A stretch of 64,000 nucleotides of DNA. Origin: Pseudoalteromonas sp. MMG007 (GTDB lineage Bacteria; Pseudomonadota; Gammaproteobacteria; Enterobacterales; Alteromonadaceae). A program made the position numbers and the translations under genes. The stretch covers positions 1-64,000 of the forward strand of contig NZ_JAGJEI010000004.1 in assembly GCF_018100985.1 (NCBI RefSeq), in the 5' to 3' direction. Shown one piece after another: positions 8,820 through 18,590 of this stretch (positions are counted from its first letter, which is position 1; every line of letters starts with the position of its first letter). The notes below the pieces were generated by a model that was given only the letters and a program-made list of their open reading frames with translations, had not been told where the DNA came from and made no database searches.

Positions 8820-11800
8820 TTATGTGTGTGCAAGTTGCACTGCTTGTTCTATATCTACTGCTACCATTCGTGAAACGCCTGGCTCCGCCATAGTAACGCC
8901 AGTTAATCGCCCTGCCATTTCCATCGCAATTTTATTATGACTAATATAAATAAACTGCACTGATTGTGACATTTCTTCAACCAAACGGCAAAAACGAACC
9001 ACATTGGCATCATCAAGCGGAGCATCTACCTCGTCCAGCATACAGAATGGAGCTGGATTGAGCCTGAATATAGAAAACACTAATGATAATGCGGTCAGCG
9101 CTTTTTCTCCACCACTTAACAAATGAATTGTTGAATTTTTCTTGCCGGGTGGTCGTGCCATTATACTAACACCACTTTCGAGTAAATCGTCACTGGTTAA
9201 CTCTAAATATGCACTCCCGCCACCAAATACTTTTGGAAATAGCTCTGCAAAGTCTTCGTTAACTTGATTAAAGGTCGCTTTAAAGCGTGTTTTTGTCTCA
9301 ATATCTATTTTCCGAATGGCACCTTCGAGAGTATTTAGCGCTTTGGTTAAATCATCTAATTGGTTATCTAGGTATTCACTACGCTGCTTTGCAAGGTCAA
9401 ACTCTTCTATTGCTGCTAAATTTACGGCGCCTAATTTTTCAAGCTGATTAGTTATTCCCGTTAACTGGTTTTGCGTGGCACTTAAACTTAAAGAGTCAGG
9501 TAATGCTTCGAGTATGTGCTTTAAGTTTTGTTTTAGCTCGTCTAATGGCTCAAGCGCTGCTTGTGCTTTGATAAGTAGGCTTTGTTCTTCAATGGTGAGT
9601 TTTTGATGCAGCTCTTGTAAACCCACCAGCTCACCTTGTGAATTCTTAAGGCTCGCTTGCTTTGTATTTAAGCTTTCTTTAGCTTGAGCAAGTTTACTTT
9701 GAAGCGATATTAGCACCTGCTCACCTTGCTTGTGTTGCTCAAGCAAGCTTGCAATTTTATCTGTGAGTTCTTGCTCTGGAATGAGGAGCTCTTCTATTTC
9801 CTCAAGTAACTCTTTAGCGCCTTCACTTGCACTTTTATGCTCTTGCTTTGCATGGTTAAGTTTAGTTTGGCTTAGTTGCCATTCACTTTGTATTTTTTGT
9901 TCGTATAAACTACTTTGATGCGCTTGCGTTTTATATTGCTCAAGCGTGGTTATAGCTTGGCTATACTGCGACTCGCTTTGTATTCGAGCATTATTTGCAT
10001 TTGCTAAATCATCAGTTAAATTAAGCTGCTGCTCTTTAATTACTTCAAGCACTTGCACTTGTTCATCGCACGTTTTTAATAACTGCGTGTGCTCAGTTGT
10101 TAATGTCAGCTTTTGCTGTTCAAGTTTTTCTAATTGTTGTAAGTGCTGAGCAACTTGCTCTTTAAGCATGTCGCTACGCGTTGTGGCTATAGCAATATTT
10201 TGTGCAAGTTGATGTATAGCCTCTTTAAGCTCGTTTAATTCATTACTTTGCTGTGTTTGCTGAGCTTTGTAATCGTCAAACTGCTGTTGTATGTTTTGCA
10301 GCGTTTGCTGTGCAGCGTTTAATTGTGTTGTCTTTTCTTTTAGCTGTTTATGCTTTAAAAGTTGAGAGTTATCAGCATTTTTATCGGCGCTAACATGCCA
10401 ATTTCGAGCATGAAGTGCACCTGTTCTATCCATCACCGCAATATAAAAATCATCTTTTAGCAGTGTTAAATCGGCCACTTCGCTATAAGCAATGCGTGTG
10501 AGTAAGTCAGGGTAAACACCCTTATTAATAAATGCAGCTAAGCTGTTTTTTGGCACAGCTTTATTACTTTGCCAAACACTGTTATTACTTTGCTGTTTAG
10601 TTACATGTAAATGCTCAAGTGATTGCAAGGCTTGTTCAATTATGTGCTCAAACCCTTCTTTAACCACTAATTGCTTAAATAAATTTTGGCTCTGAGCATT
10701 TTTATCTTCAAGTCCAAGGCTACTCATCAAACCAGCTATACTGGCTTTTAGCTCGTTAAGGTGCTGTAAGTTATCTTCAAGCTGCTTTTGAGCTTGCTCA
10801 ACTAAATTATTCTGCTCTGCAAGTTCAGCACTGCAATGCGACTGCGTAGTTTGCTTACTGGCAAGTTCTTGAGTGAGGGCTTGGCGCCTTTGTGTTTGCT
10901 CAACTAGCTGCTGCTCTATATCGCTACTTTTAAGTTCATTAATTTGCTGTTGTACTTGGCTTAGCTGATTACTTACATGCTCACGTGCTTGAACGCTTTG
11001 ATTAATCGTACTTTGCTGCAATTGCGCTTTACTATTATGTTCAAGCTGCTGCTCATTTAAAGCTTGCCACACACGCGTAGTTTGCAGCTTTTCATTAGCT
11101 AATAACTCTAATGTTTGAGTCAACTCATCAACTTGCTCGGTGCACATTAAGCTTTGCTCTGTGGCGTCTTGCAAGGTAATTGCGAGTTGTTCACATACAC
11201 TTTGCTGCTGTAATTTGAGTTCTAAGCTTTGCGATTGACGTAGCTCTAGCTTTACACGATTTTGTTTAAGCGTTTGTGTTTGTTGTTTAATATTTATTTG
11301 TTGCTGCTCAGCACGAGTCAACTCAGTGTGAGTAACGTGTTGCTGATACTGCGCGTCGCTTAATTTATCTTGTTGTGCTTGAACTTGCCCCTCTAGGCTT
11401 GCAAGTACGTCATCGTGACCTGAGTGCGCCGTTTTAAAAAACGTTATTTGCTCATTCAGCTTATTAATTTGTGTGCTTTTTTCGAGCTGTTGTTGATGCA
11501 GCTTTTGCCATTTTAAAACAGCAATTTGACCTTTTAAAGTGCGCTCTTGCGCCTTGAGCTCTCGGTATTTTTTAGCATCAACTGATTGTACGGCAAGTTT
11601 ATCAAGCTGAGTTTGCAGCTCTTTGCGCACATCAAGTAATCGCTCTAGGTTTTCGCGGGTACTTTTGATACGTGTTTGGGTTTCGCGGCGGCGCTCTTTG
11701 TATTTAGACACACCGGCGGCTTCTTCTAAAAACACGCGCAGCTCTTGCGGTTTACTTTCTATTAAGCGCGAGATCATCCCTTGCTCAATAATCGCATAGC

Positions 11801-12218
11801 TACGCGGCCCAAGCCCTGTGCCTAAAAATATATCGGTAATATCGCGCTTACGACATTTGCTTCCGTTTAAAAAATACAGCGATTGCCCGTCACGAGTGAC
11901 TAAGCGTTTAATTGCAATTTGATTACGATCGGCAAAAGTATTGGGGATATCACCACGGGTATTATCAAAAATCAGCTCTACAGAGGCTTGTGAGATAGGT
12001 TTACGATTAGTTGAGCCATTAAAAATGACATCGGTCATGGCATCGCCACGTAAGTTTTTAGCAGAGCTTTCACCAAGCACCCACCGCACTGCATCAATAA
12101 CGTTAGATTTGCCGCAGCCATTAGGGCCAACAACACACGTCATTTGATCAGGAAATGGAATTTTAGTGGGCTCTACAAACGATTTAAAGCCCGCTAATTT
12201 GATTGTGCTTAAGCGCAT
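8820..12218 (-). CDS. smc: chromosome segregation ATPase SMC
   Basis: A 1132-aa condensin-type SMC protein that compacts and segregates the chromosome with ScpA/ScpB. Walker A is GPNGCGKSN (31-39). Two long Gln/Glu-rich coiled coils (~170-500 and ~650-960) flank a hinge (~510-640). The C-terminal head has the ABC signature LSGGEKA (S1035) and Walker B CMLDEVDAP (D1062, E1063). The presence of SMC beside zipA-ligA suggests a lineage using SMC rather than MukB, as in Alteromonadales. Confidence 0.97.
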   Translation of the reverse strand: MRLSTIKLAGFKSFVEPTKIPFPDQMTCVVGPNGCGKSNVIDAVRWVLGESSAKNLRGDAMTDVIFNGSTNRKPISQASVELIFDNTRGDIPNTFADRNQIAIKRLVTRDGQSLYFLNGSKCRKRDITDIFLGTGLGPRSYAIIEQGMISRLIESKPQELRVFLEEAAGVSKYKERRRETQTRIKSTRENLERLLDVRKELQTQLDKLAVQSVDAKKYRELKAQERTLKGQIAVLKWQKLHQQQLEKSTQINKLNEQITFFKTAHSGHDDVLASLEGQVQAQQDKLSDAQYQQHVTHTELTRAEQQQINIKQQTQTLKQNRVKLELRQSQSLELKLQQQSVCEQLAITLQDATEQSLMCTEQVDELTQTLELLANEKLQTTRVWQALNEQQLEHNSKAQLQQSTINQSVQAREHVSNQLSQVQQQINELKSSDIEQQLVEQTQRRQALTQELASKQTTQSHCSAELAEQNNLVEQAQKQLEDNLQHLNELKASIAGLMSSLGLEDKNAQSQNLFKQLVVKEGFEHIIEQALQSLEHLHVTKQQSNNSVWQSNKAVPKNSLAAFINKGVYPDLLTRIAYSEVADLTLLKDDFYIAVMDRTGALHARNWHVSADKNADNSQLLKHKQLKEKTTQLNAAQQTLQNIQQQFDDYKAQQTQQSNELNELKEAIHQLAQNIAIATTRSDMLKEQVAQHLQQLEKLEQQKLTLTTEHTQLLKTCDEQVQVLEVIKEQQLNLTDDLANANNARIQSESQYSQAITTLEQYKTQAHQSSLYEQKIQSEWQLSQTKLNHAKQEHKSASEGAKELLEEIEELLIPEQELTDKIASLLEQHKQGEQVLISLQSKLAQAKESLNTKQASLKNSQGELVGLQELHQKLTIEEQSLLIKAQAALEPLDELKQNLKHILEALPDSLSLSATQNQLTGITNQLEKLGAVNLAAIEEFDLAKQRSEYLDNQLDDLTKALNTLEGAIRKIDIETKTRFKATFNQVNEDFAELFPKVFGGGSAYLELTSDDLLESGVSIMARPPGKKNSTIHLLSGGEKALTALSLVFSIFRLNPAPFCMLDEVDAPLDDANVVRFCRLVEEMSQSVQFIYISHNKIAMEMAGRLTGVTMAEPGVSRMVAVDIEQAVQLAHT

Positions 12219-12285
12219 CTTATTGTTATTACCGATTATTATTGTTGTTAATTACAAACAATTTAACTCATAAATAGTTAAATTG

Positions 12286-13017
12286 TTAAGCTTGGCGTTT
12301 AAAGTTATCTAAAATAATACCGGTGGCCATTGCTACATTAAGTGACTCTGCACCGCCAAAAGCAGGTATGGTTATTTTGTCGCTCACTAATTTTGAACAT
12401 TCCTCGCGTATTCCATGCGATTCACTGCCCATAAGCAAAACACCTTCACCACTGAACTGTGTTTTATGCACACTTTGCCCATCTAAAAACGCACCATATA
12501 TTGGCAAGTTTAAAGTTTGTAAATATTCAGGTAATTCAACTTGGCTTACAGATACTCTTACAAACGAGCCCATAGTGGCACTAATCGTTTTAGGGTTGTA
12601 AGCATCGGCGCTGTCGGTACTCGTTACAATATGCTTAATGCCGTACCAATCAGCAACTCTAATAATAGTGCCTAAATTGCCCGGATCTGATACGCCATCA
12701 AGAGCAAGGATTAACCCATTACTTTTTGGAAGCGCTGTATTTGGCATATTAACAATAGCAATTGCAGCATTATTACTTACCAGCGTACTTGCTTTTGTGA
12801 GTTGCTCTTCTTGAGCCTCAGTTAATTGGGCATGAGGATATTGGCTTTGATAAGTGTTAATAAACGCCTGTGTAGCAAATATATCAACCGCTTTTAATGG
12901 GCTGTTTAACAACTCAAGTACGTTTTTTTCACCTTGCACAAGGTATTGATTATATTGCTTTCGGTACTTTTTTTGGCCAAGTTGGCGAATAAGTTTGAGT
13001 TGGTTTTTTGAAATCAT
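12286..13017 (-). CDS. SpoU/TrmH-family RNA 2'-O-methyltransferase
   Basis: A 243-aa protein with an N-terminal RNA-binding substrate domain (KKYRKQYNQYLVQGEK, L30e-like, ~1-85) and a C-terminal SPOUT knot methylase domain. The three SPOUT motifs are visible: DPGNLGTIIRVADWYGI, LLMGSESHGI and IPAFGGAESLNVAMATGI. It uses SAM to methylate a ribose 2'-OH in rRNA or tRNA; the target cannot be told from sequence. The E. coli paralogues are RlmB, TrmH and YsgA-type proteins. It appears to be a single gene, upstream of smc on the same strand. Confidence 0.9.
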   Translation of the reverse strand: MISKNQLKLIRQLGQKKYRKQYNQYLVQGEKNVLELLNSPLKAVDIFATQAFINTYQSQYPHAQLTEAQEEQLTKASTLVSNNAAIAIVNMPNTALPKSNGLILALDGVSDPGNLGTIIRVADWYGIKHIVTSTDSADAYNPKTISATMGSFVRVSVSQVELPEYLQTLNLPIYGAFLDGQSVHKTQFSGEGVLLMGSESHGIREECSKLVSDKITIPAFGGAESLNVAMATGIILDNFKRQA

Positions 13018-13095
13018 AGCAGCCCCATAAAATTATCCCCGCAGTATAACAGATTTAACAAACACATCTGAACTTCAAAAACATGAAAACGCCGA

Positions 13096-15135
13096 TTAAG
13101 CTTCCGCTATTTTTTTAGCGCTACGCTCAAAAGTGAGATTAATACGCATAAACATGCCTTTAATTGCTTCAACCTGATTTGTTTCGCCTGAAGCATCTAC
13201 TAGCTCTGTGTATAAAGCGTCTGATTTGTTTTTAAACTCATCGCTACTTTTACCTTTTGTTGCCAGTAAAAAAGCATCGGCAAGGGCATGTTGCCAACTA
13301 ATAAGTTGCTTTAAGTCTTTGCCAGCAAGTTGTGTACAAATAGACTGCAAGCGAATAGATGCGTGTCCTATGTTTAAAGCGGTTAACGCTAAGTCGGTGA
13401 TCGCACGCGTATGAGAGCCTTGATCGTAATTAGTCAAACGCAGTAAACGATCTGACATTCTGCGGTTATACCAAATAGCAGGCATGCGCTGTTGATGGAT
13501 ATGTAATAAGTCTTGATGCGTTGTTTTAAACACTCGGTGAATAAGTAAACGTACACTCGGTCCAGTAATCAAGTGAAATACCCAATACAAAATACTCACA
13601 CCCGCAAAAATAGCCATTGCTGCGCTTAAAGTATAATCGATAGAAAACGCCAAACTCATATCAGTACTTGGTCGCACTAAAATAGTAAACGGAATACAAA
13701 ACCCTAAACCGTAAGGCAGTGTGGCTCTATCTGCCAGTAGCAGTAAACCTAAAAAGTAAGGCCCCGCCAGTATCAAAATTAAAATCTCTAGCTGCCCACC
13801 ACTTTGTGAAAGTAAATTAAGCGCATAAAAAACAGTGACGAACGAGGCGACAGCAATACCTATTAATAAGCGCTTTAAAACGACCTTTAACATGGCAAGA
13901 GGTATACGCGCCAACATGATTGAAAAAATGACTGGTAAAATCATAATCATTAATGCAGCTGATGAGCCTGTGCTTACCCAAACAAATGCACCAGTAATAA
14001 ATACTAAGCTAGTTCTAAGTCCTACAAACATTCCCGCTAAAGGATCACGATAGGTCAGCATGCTAGGGGCATTTAATAGGCTTTGGTCTCGCTCTTCTAA
14101 TGCTTTATATGCTTTGAGTAATATGGTTAACTCAGAGGCTATTTCTAGGGCTAGCGACAACATATGCGATTCGAATGGGGAGTCGGTTTGATTATTCGCC
14201 TTAAGCGCAGTTAAGCGTTTTCTATAAGCTTTTACCTCATCTGCGCAATATTGAAAACTGTCTGATTTGGCAATATTGCATAAAACATCACTCATATTAT
14301 GCATAAGCGTTGTTAAATCGGGTGTGATCAACTCAGTATGACTTCGCTGCAAGCGACCAAAAATTTGAATTAGCGCAAGTAAAGAGAGTACTTTTTGAGA
14401 AACTTGGTTTGCGGCACGGGCGCGCCCGGGTCCTTTGGGGCCTTCGTACCTTACCGCGCTTGAATCCTCATTTATAGCGCCAAGAGTTGCCATTATTGTA
14501 TCTATTTTTTGATGACGTTTTTCGTGTGTGCCTTTTTCATCTATTTCGGTCATTAAGTAATTTAATGTTTGGTTAATAACAGCGCGTGCTTGTACCTGCA
14601 AAGTCTCTTTTACCTTAACAGGCCAAAATAAATGACTCACTAAACCTGCACATAACGACCCCACTACGATTTCGCTCATTCGAGATTGTGCTATATCAAA
14701 AACGGCTTGGCTACTTACTGTTGCTGGATTGGCCATCACTAAAAGTACAATAATTTCAGCCGTCACTGCTGCCATAGCAAACGCATAGATAAAGTTGGTT
14801 TGTCGCACCATTGCCGAAAGTGCTGAGTTTAACCCTAGCCACAATGCTAAAGTACTCAAAGCAAGGTATGGATAAGGCATAAGTTGCGTAAGTAAAAATA
14901 TACCAAATAAGCCTCCTACAATAGTGCCTATTATTTGGCAAATGGCTTTTTCTATAACTAAACCACTTTCAGGGCGCAATTGTAAAAAAATAGCTGATAC
15001 TAATGCCCAATAAGGCCTATCTAAATTTAAATACATAGCAACGCTTAACGACATTGCCATAGCAATAACGCCTTTTGTTGCAAAAATAATGGCTTGTTTT
15101 TTTGGAAAGAATAAATTCCTCAATACATCACCCAA
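13096..15135 (-). CDS. AaeB-type FUSC-family efflux protein
   Basis: A 679-aa inner-membrane transporter of the fusaric acid resistance/AaeB family. It has two membrane blocks (residues ~18-170 and ~370-510), each with about five or six helices, separated and followed by soluble helical regions. The start FFPKKQAIIFATKGVIAMAMS and the motif RPYWALVSAIFLQLRP are typical. With the fusion protein and DUF1656 protein just upstream it matches the E. coli aaeXAB layout, which exports aromatic acids. The actual substrate here is unknown. It is the last gene of the operon, 10 nt after the fusion-protein gene. Confidence 0.88.
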   Translation of the reverse strand: MGDVLRNLFFPKKQAIIFATKGVIAMAMSLSVAMYLNLDRPYWALVSAIFLQLRPESGLVIEKAICQIIGTIVGGLFGIFLLTQLMPYPYLALSTLALWLGLNSALSAMVRQTNFIYAFAMAAVTAEIIVLLVMANPATVSSQAVFDIAQSRMSEIVVGSLCAGLVSHLFWPVKVKETLQVQARAVINQTLNYLMTEIDEKGTHEKRHQKIDTIMATLGAINEDSSAVRYEGPKGPGRARAANQVSQKVLSLLALIQIFGRLQRSHTELITPDLTTLMHNMSDVLCNIAKSDSFQYCADEVKAYRKRLTALKANNQTDSPFESHMLSLALEIASELTILLKAYKALEERDQSLLNAPSMLTYRDPLAGMFVGLRTSLVFITGAFVWVSTGSSAALMIMILPVIFSIMLARIPLAMLKVVLKRLLIGIAVASFVTVFYALNLLSQSGGQLEILILILAGPYFLGLLLLADRATLPYGLGFCIPFTILVRPSTDMSLAFSIDYTLSAAMAIFAGVSILYWVFHLITGPSVRLLIHRVFKTTHQDLLHIHQQRMPAIWYNRRMSDRLLRLTNYDQGSHTRAITDLALTALNIGHASIRLQSICTQLAGKDLKQLISWQHALADAFLLATKGKSSDEFKNKSDALYTELVDASGETNQVEAIKGMFMRINLTFERSAKKIAEA

Positions 15136-15145
15136 GGTGTTCTCC

Positions 15146-16006
15146 TTAATGCGTATTGAGGTGAATTGTGGCTGTCATACCTGCGCTAAGCTGCATGTTT
15201 TTTGGTACGGTGTCTAATTTAATATCAACAGGTATGCGCTGTGACAAACGCACCCAATTGAATGTTTGCTGTACTACAGGTAGCAACTGCGTATTACTTT
15301 GTGTATTGGTGTTGGCTATGGCTTTACCCACACTAGTCACATGACCCGTTATAGCTTCACCACCACTTAAAAGGGATATTTTTGCTTTTTGATTATTATG
15401 TATTAAAGGGATTTTGGTTTCTTCAAAGTAACCCGTTACATAAAAAGAATCTGACTTAACAATTGCAAATACTGAAGTTCCTTGCGCTACGTAATTACCC
15501 TCACGCAGGCTTAAATTAATAATTTGCCCACTCACCGGTGCGTATGCTTTTGTTCTATCAACGTTTAGCTGCGCTATTGCTTGCTCTGTTTTTGCAAGTT
15601 CATAATTAGCTTTGGCTATTTTTGAATTAATACGTGTTGACTCAAGGCTTTCTTCGCTGATGGCCTGTTGTGTATTTAGGCCTTTCCTGCGTTGTAGCTT
15701 GTGCTTTGCAAGCTCCCATGTGTATAAGGCATTTTCGGTATTGGCTTTACTTTTATCAAGCGCCGCTTGATAGCGTTTATCATCAACACTAAAAAGTAAA
15801 TCTCCCTTTTTGATGCTTTGCCCATCTTTTATATTTAACTTAGTTACCCAACCAGATACATCAGGCGAAACAGTGACTATTTCAGCCCTTATACGGCCAT
15901 CTCTGGTCCATGGCGTGTGCATATAATCAGTCCATATCCAGCGACCTGCAAAAACAGCAGCTATAACAACAATAACAGTTATAAATATACGTAAATATTT
16001 TGTCAT
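15146..16006 (-). CDS. HlyD/AaeA-type membrane fusion protein
   Basis: A 286-aa periplasmic adaptor anchored by one N-terminal helix (residues ~5-24). It has a split lipoyl-like domain (IRAEIVTVSPDVSGWV and YAPVSGQIINLSLREG), an alpha-helical hairpin (~75-140), and a C-terminal beta barrel (FYVTGYFEETKIPLI). It links the FUSC transporter to an outer-membrane channel; no TolC-type gene is in the window. It lies between the DUF1656 gene and the FUSC gene with 5- and 10-nt gaps, so the three are one transcription unit. Confidence 0.92.
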   Translation of the reverse strand: MTKYLRIFITVIVVIAAVFAGRWIWTDYMHTPWTRDGRIRAEIVTVSPDVSGWVTKLNIKDGQSIKKGDLLFSVDDKRYQAALDKSKANTENALYTWELAKHKLQRRKGLNTQQAISEESLESTRINSKIAKANYELAKTEQAIAQLNVDRTKAYAPVSGQIINLSLREGNYVAQGTSVFAIVKSDSFYVTGYFEETKIPLIHNNQKAKISLLSGGEAITGHVTSVGKAIANTNTQSNTQLLPVVQQTFNWVRLSQRIPVDIKLDTVPKNMQLSAGMTATIHLNTH

Positions 16007-16011
16007 CTAAT

Positions 16012-16227
16012 TTATCTTCCACTGAGTAAATAAACGGTTAAGGCCATATAACAAATAAATAAAGACACCTCAAACCACGCCACCTTCCAAATACGCTCGT
16101 GCCAATCTAAACGGTGTAATACAAACCGAGTAATGGCCGTTAAAACAAACGCTATAGGAAAATAAATAACCAAAGGGCTAAACTCTACTCCGCCTAAAAC
16201 AACGGCTTGCAACATAATAAAATCCAT
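16012..16227 (-). CDS. DUF1656 (AaeX-like) small membrane protein
   Basis: A 71-aa protein with two membrane helices (~14-38 and ~50-68), separated by a basic loop (RFVLHRLDWHERIWK). This is the DUF1656/AaeX pattern, found as the first gene of AaeXAB-type efflux operons; its own role is undefined. Start ATG at 16227 is used here, but the internal ATG at 16215 (MLQAVVLGG) is also possible. It heads the operon and is divergent from the YjgN-type gene across 221 bp. Confidence 0.85.
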   Translation of the reverse strand: MDFIMLQAVVLGGVEFSPLVIYFPIAFVLTAITRFVLHRLDWHERIWKVAWFEVSLFICYMALTVYLLSGR

Positions 16228-16448
16228 TCGTGCTTAAAAACGGTTATAAACAATGCCTGATATGAACAGTTGACCAATTATAATCACTTGCTCTTAATCT
16301 AAAATTAATAACTAGACAGTTTTGAATCTACTACTATTACTTATAGCCTTTTAATCAGTTACTTGCAAAAGGCTAGCGTTACTATAAACATTGAACTTTG
16401 CACCAAATTTAGGTAAGTTAACAAAAAAACAACATGGGTATAATTTAA

Positions 16449-17558
16449 ATGGAATCAATACACCCTACTCCCCCAGAAACAACACCTGAAGTTAATGAAC
16501 CTGCGCACCCTATTTTTAGTGGAAAAGTACAATTTAGCGGCAAAGGCGGTGAGTTTTTTGGTATTTGGATAGTCAATATTTTACTCAGCGTACTTACTTT
16601 AGGTATTTACTCTGCTTGGGCAAAGGTGCGCACAATGCGTTACTTTTATGGCCACACCCGCATTGACGGACACAGCTTTGACTACTTAGCAACGCCTATA
16701 CAAATTTTAAAAGGTCGTATTTTAGCGGTTATTGTATTTTTAATTTACTCCTTTGGTAGCAGCTTTTTTCCACTTGTGGGTTTATTATTTGTCGTTGCTT
16801 TTATCTTTTTAATGCCGTGGATAATTAACCAAGGCCTGCGTTTTAATATGCGTATGACCCGTCATCGTAATGTACGCTTTGCATTTAAAGGCGATTACGG
16901 CGAAGCCTTCATTAATTTTATACTGTTACCTATCGCCAGCATTTTTACCCTTTATTTATTAATGCCGTATGTTTTAAAACGTATCGACAGTTACATACAC
17001 AGCAATATTAGCTACGGTGATACGCCGTTAGCCGTAAACCTAAAAGGCGAAACCTACTACTTAACAGCGCTTATTTGTTTTGTGGTGAGCTCTATCACTA
17101 TGGTGATTTTTATGGCTGTTTTAGGCTTGTTTGGCCTTGATTTAATGAATGCAGAAAACCAACAAGCTGCACAAGACCCAACCAAAATGGGCATTATGTT
17201 TGGTGGGTTAATGATTGCTTATGTATTTATGATTGCCATAGTCACCGCTGTGTGGGCTGCGGCTATTCGTAATCATATTTTTGATAACAGCCAATTTGAA
17301 GACGTAGCATCTTTTAAATCAGAGCTGAAGCCTATTCCTTTTGCCATATTACTGTTAACTAATATGCTAGCCATTGCGTTTTCCCTTGGGCTTGCCTACC
17401 CGTGGACCAAAGTACGTACATCGAGAATGCTCGCCGACGTTACTACCGTTAGTATTTACCCAGGTGCGCTAAATTTAGTGGATACCGCGCAGCAAGAGCA
17501 ATCATCGTTTGCAGAAGAAGCGGCCAATGTATTTGATATTGACCTATCACTAACTTAA
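16449..17558 (+). CDS. YjgN/DUF898-family multi-pass membrane protein
   Basis: A 369-aa protein with about seven or eight membrane helices and a duplicated DUF898 signature: GGEFFGIWIVNILLSVLTLG then YSAWAKVRTMRYFYG near the N-terminus, echoed by LAYPWTKVRTSRML near residue ~320. It is the family of E. coli YjgN, with no established function. A soluble Pro-rich N-terminal tail (1-22) precedes the first helix. It is followed after 9 nt by an M48 peptidase gene, so the two are likely co-expressed and may work together at the membrane. Confidence 0.88.
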   Translation: MESIHPTPPETTPEVNEPAHPIFSGKVQFSGKGGEFFGIWIVNILLSVLTLGIYSAWAKVRTMRYFYGHTRIDGHSFDYLATPIQILKGRILAVIVFLIYSFGSSFFPLVGLLFVVAFIFLMPWIINQGLRFNMRMTRHRNVRFAFKGDYGEAFINFILLPIASIFTLYLLMPYVLKRIDSYIHSNISYGDTPLAVNLKGETYYLTALICFVVSSITMVIFMAVLGLFGLDLMNAENQQAAQDPTKMGIMFGGLMIAYVFMIAIVTAVWAAAIRNHIFDNSQFEDVASFKSELKPIPFAILLLTNMLAIAFSLGLAYPWTKVRTSRMLADVTTVSIYPGALNLVDTAQQEQSSFAEEAANVFDIDLSLT

Positions 17559-17567
17559 GAGCTTATT

Positions 17568-18590
17568 ATGCACGTGCAGGGACATTACTTCTCAAAAGCA
17601 TCAAGCAATTATCAACAAGGTGTCGCTAATATTAGCGACACCTTGGTTGAGATTAGCCACGATGATCAGCTTATTTCAAGCTACGCAATAAGCGATATAA
17701 CACTCACCTCTGGCCTTGCCGGGCTTGCTGACGAACTGCGTTTTAACGATGGTAGCCGCTTTATTCCAAATGATGTGAATTATCGCTGGCCTTTTAAAAC
17801 CAATAAACACGACCTACTAGAGCGTCTTGAAAAAAGTAAATGGGCTATTTTAGCTGCCATTATTTTTACACCGCTGTTTATGTGGCTAATGCTTTATAAA
17901 GTAGTACCCGCTATTGCTGTATACAGTGTTGATACCCTGCCACGCAGTGTAGTAGAGCAAATGGGCGAGCAAAGTTTTACCTTAATTGAAAAGCTAGCCC
18001 TTGATGAAAGTGAACTGCCAATTGAGCAACAAACTAAAGTGCAACAACACTTCAATAGCATGCTTAGTGAGCTCTCGCTTGAGCCATCGGTTTATAGATT
18101 ATCGTTTTATAAATCAGATAGCTTTGGGGCTAATGCGTTTGCAATGCCCCATGGACGTATTGTAGTGACAGATGAGTTAGCAAATTTATTAGCCGATAAA
18201 CCCAACGCATTAAAAGCCGTATTACTTCACGAAATTGGCCACGTTGTCCACCAGCATAGCGTACGCATGACAGCCCAATCGGCAGCCAGTACCGTTGTAC
18301 TTGCTGTGATATTTGGCGATTTAGAAGGGATAGCAGAAGTGGCACTTGGTACCGGTGCTACGTTTGCACAGCAGGGCTTTTCGCGTGATATGGAACGCGA
18401 GGCAGATAGCTACGCCCTCATTCAACTTGAGCATTTAGGTTATTCGAGCAATGATTTTGCCGATGCGATACAGGCACTGCAAAGTGCCCACACAAGTGAA
18501 AATGAGCACCTTGAAAAGGTAAATAACTTGCTCGAATATTTATCAAGCCACCCAAGTGCACAAGACCGGATTGATAATGCCAGAAAGTAA
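17568..18590 (+). CDS. membrane-anchored M48-family metalloprotease
   Basis: A 340-aa protein with a short N-terminal domain (~1-85, beta-rich), one membrane helix (~92-112), then an M48 peptidase domain. The zinc site is HEIGH (H221, E222, H225) with the third ligand in READSYA (E278). M48 enzymes cleave membrane or periplasmic proteins; this architecture resembles BepA/Oma1-like stand-alone peptidase domains without TPRs. There is no lipobox. The final codons overlap the ATG (18577) of a broken DoxX-like gene, showing the original operon was YjgN-M48-DoxX. Confidence 0.92.
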   Translation: MHVQGHYFSKASSNYQQGVANISDTLVEISHDDQLISSYAISDITLTSGLAGLADELRFNDGSRFIPNDVNYRWPFKTNKHDLLERLEKSKWAILAAIIFTPLFMWLMLYKVVPAIAVYSVDTLPRSVVEQMGEQSFTLIEKLALDESELPIEQQTKVQQHFNSMLSELSLEPSVYRLSFYKSDSFGANAFAMPHGRIVVTDELANLLADKPNALKAVLLHEIGHVVHQHSVRMTAQSAASTVVLAVIFGDLEGIAEVALGTGATFAQQGFSRDMEREADSYALIQLEHLGYSSNDFADAIQALQSAHTSENEHLEKVNNLLEYLSSHPSAQDRIDNARK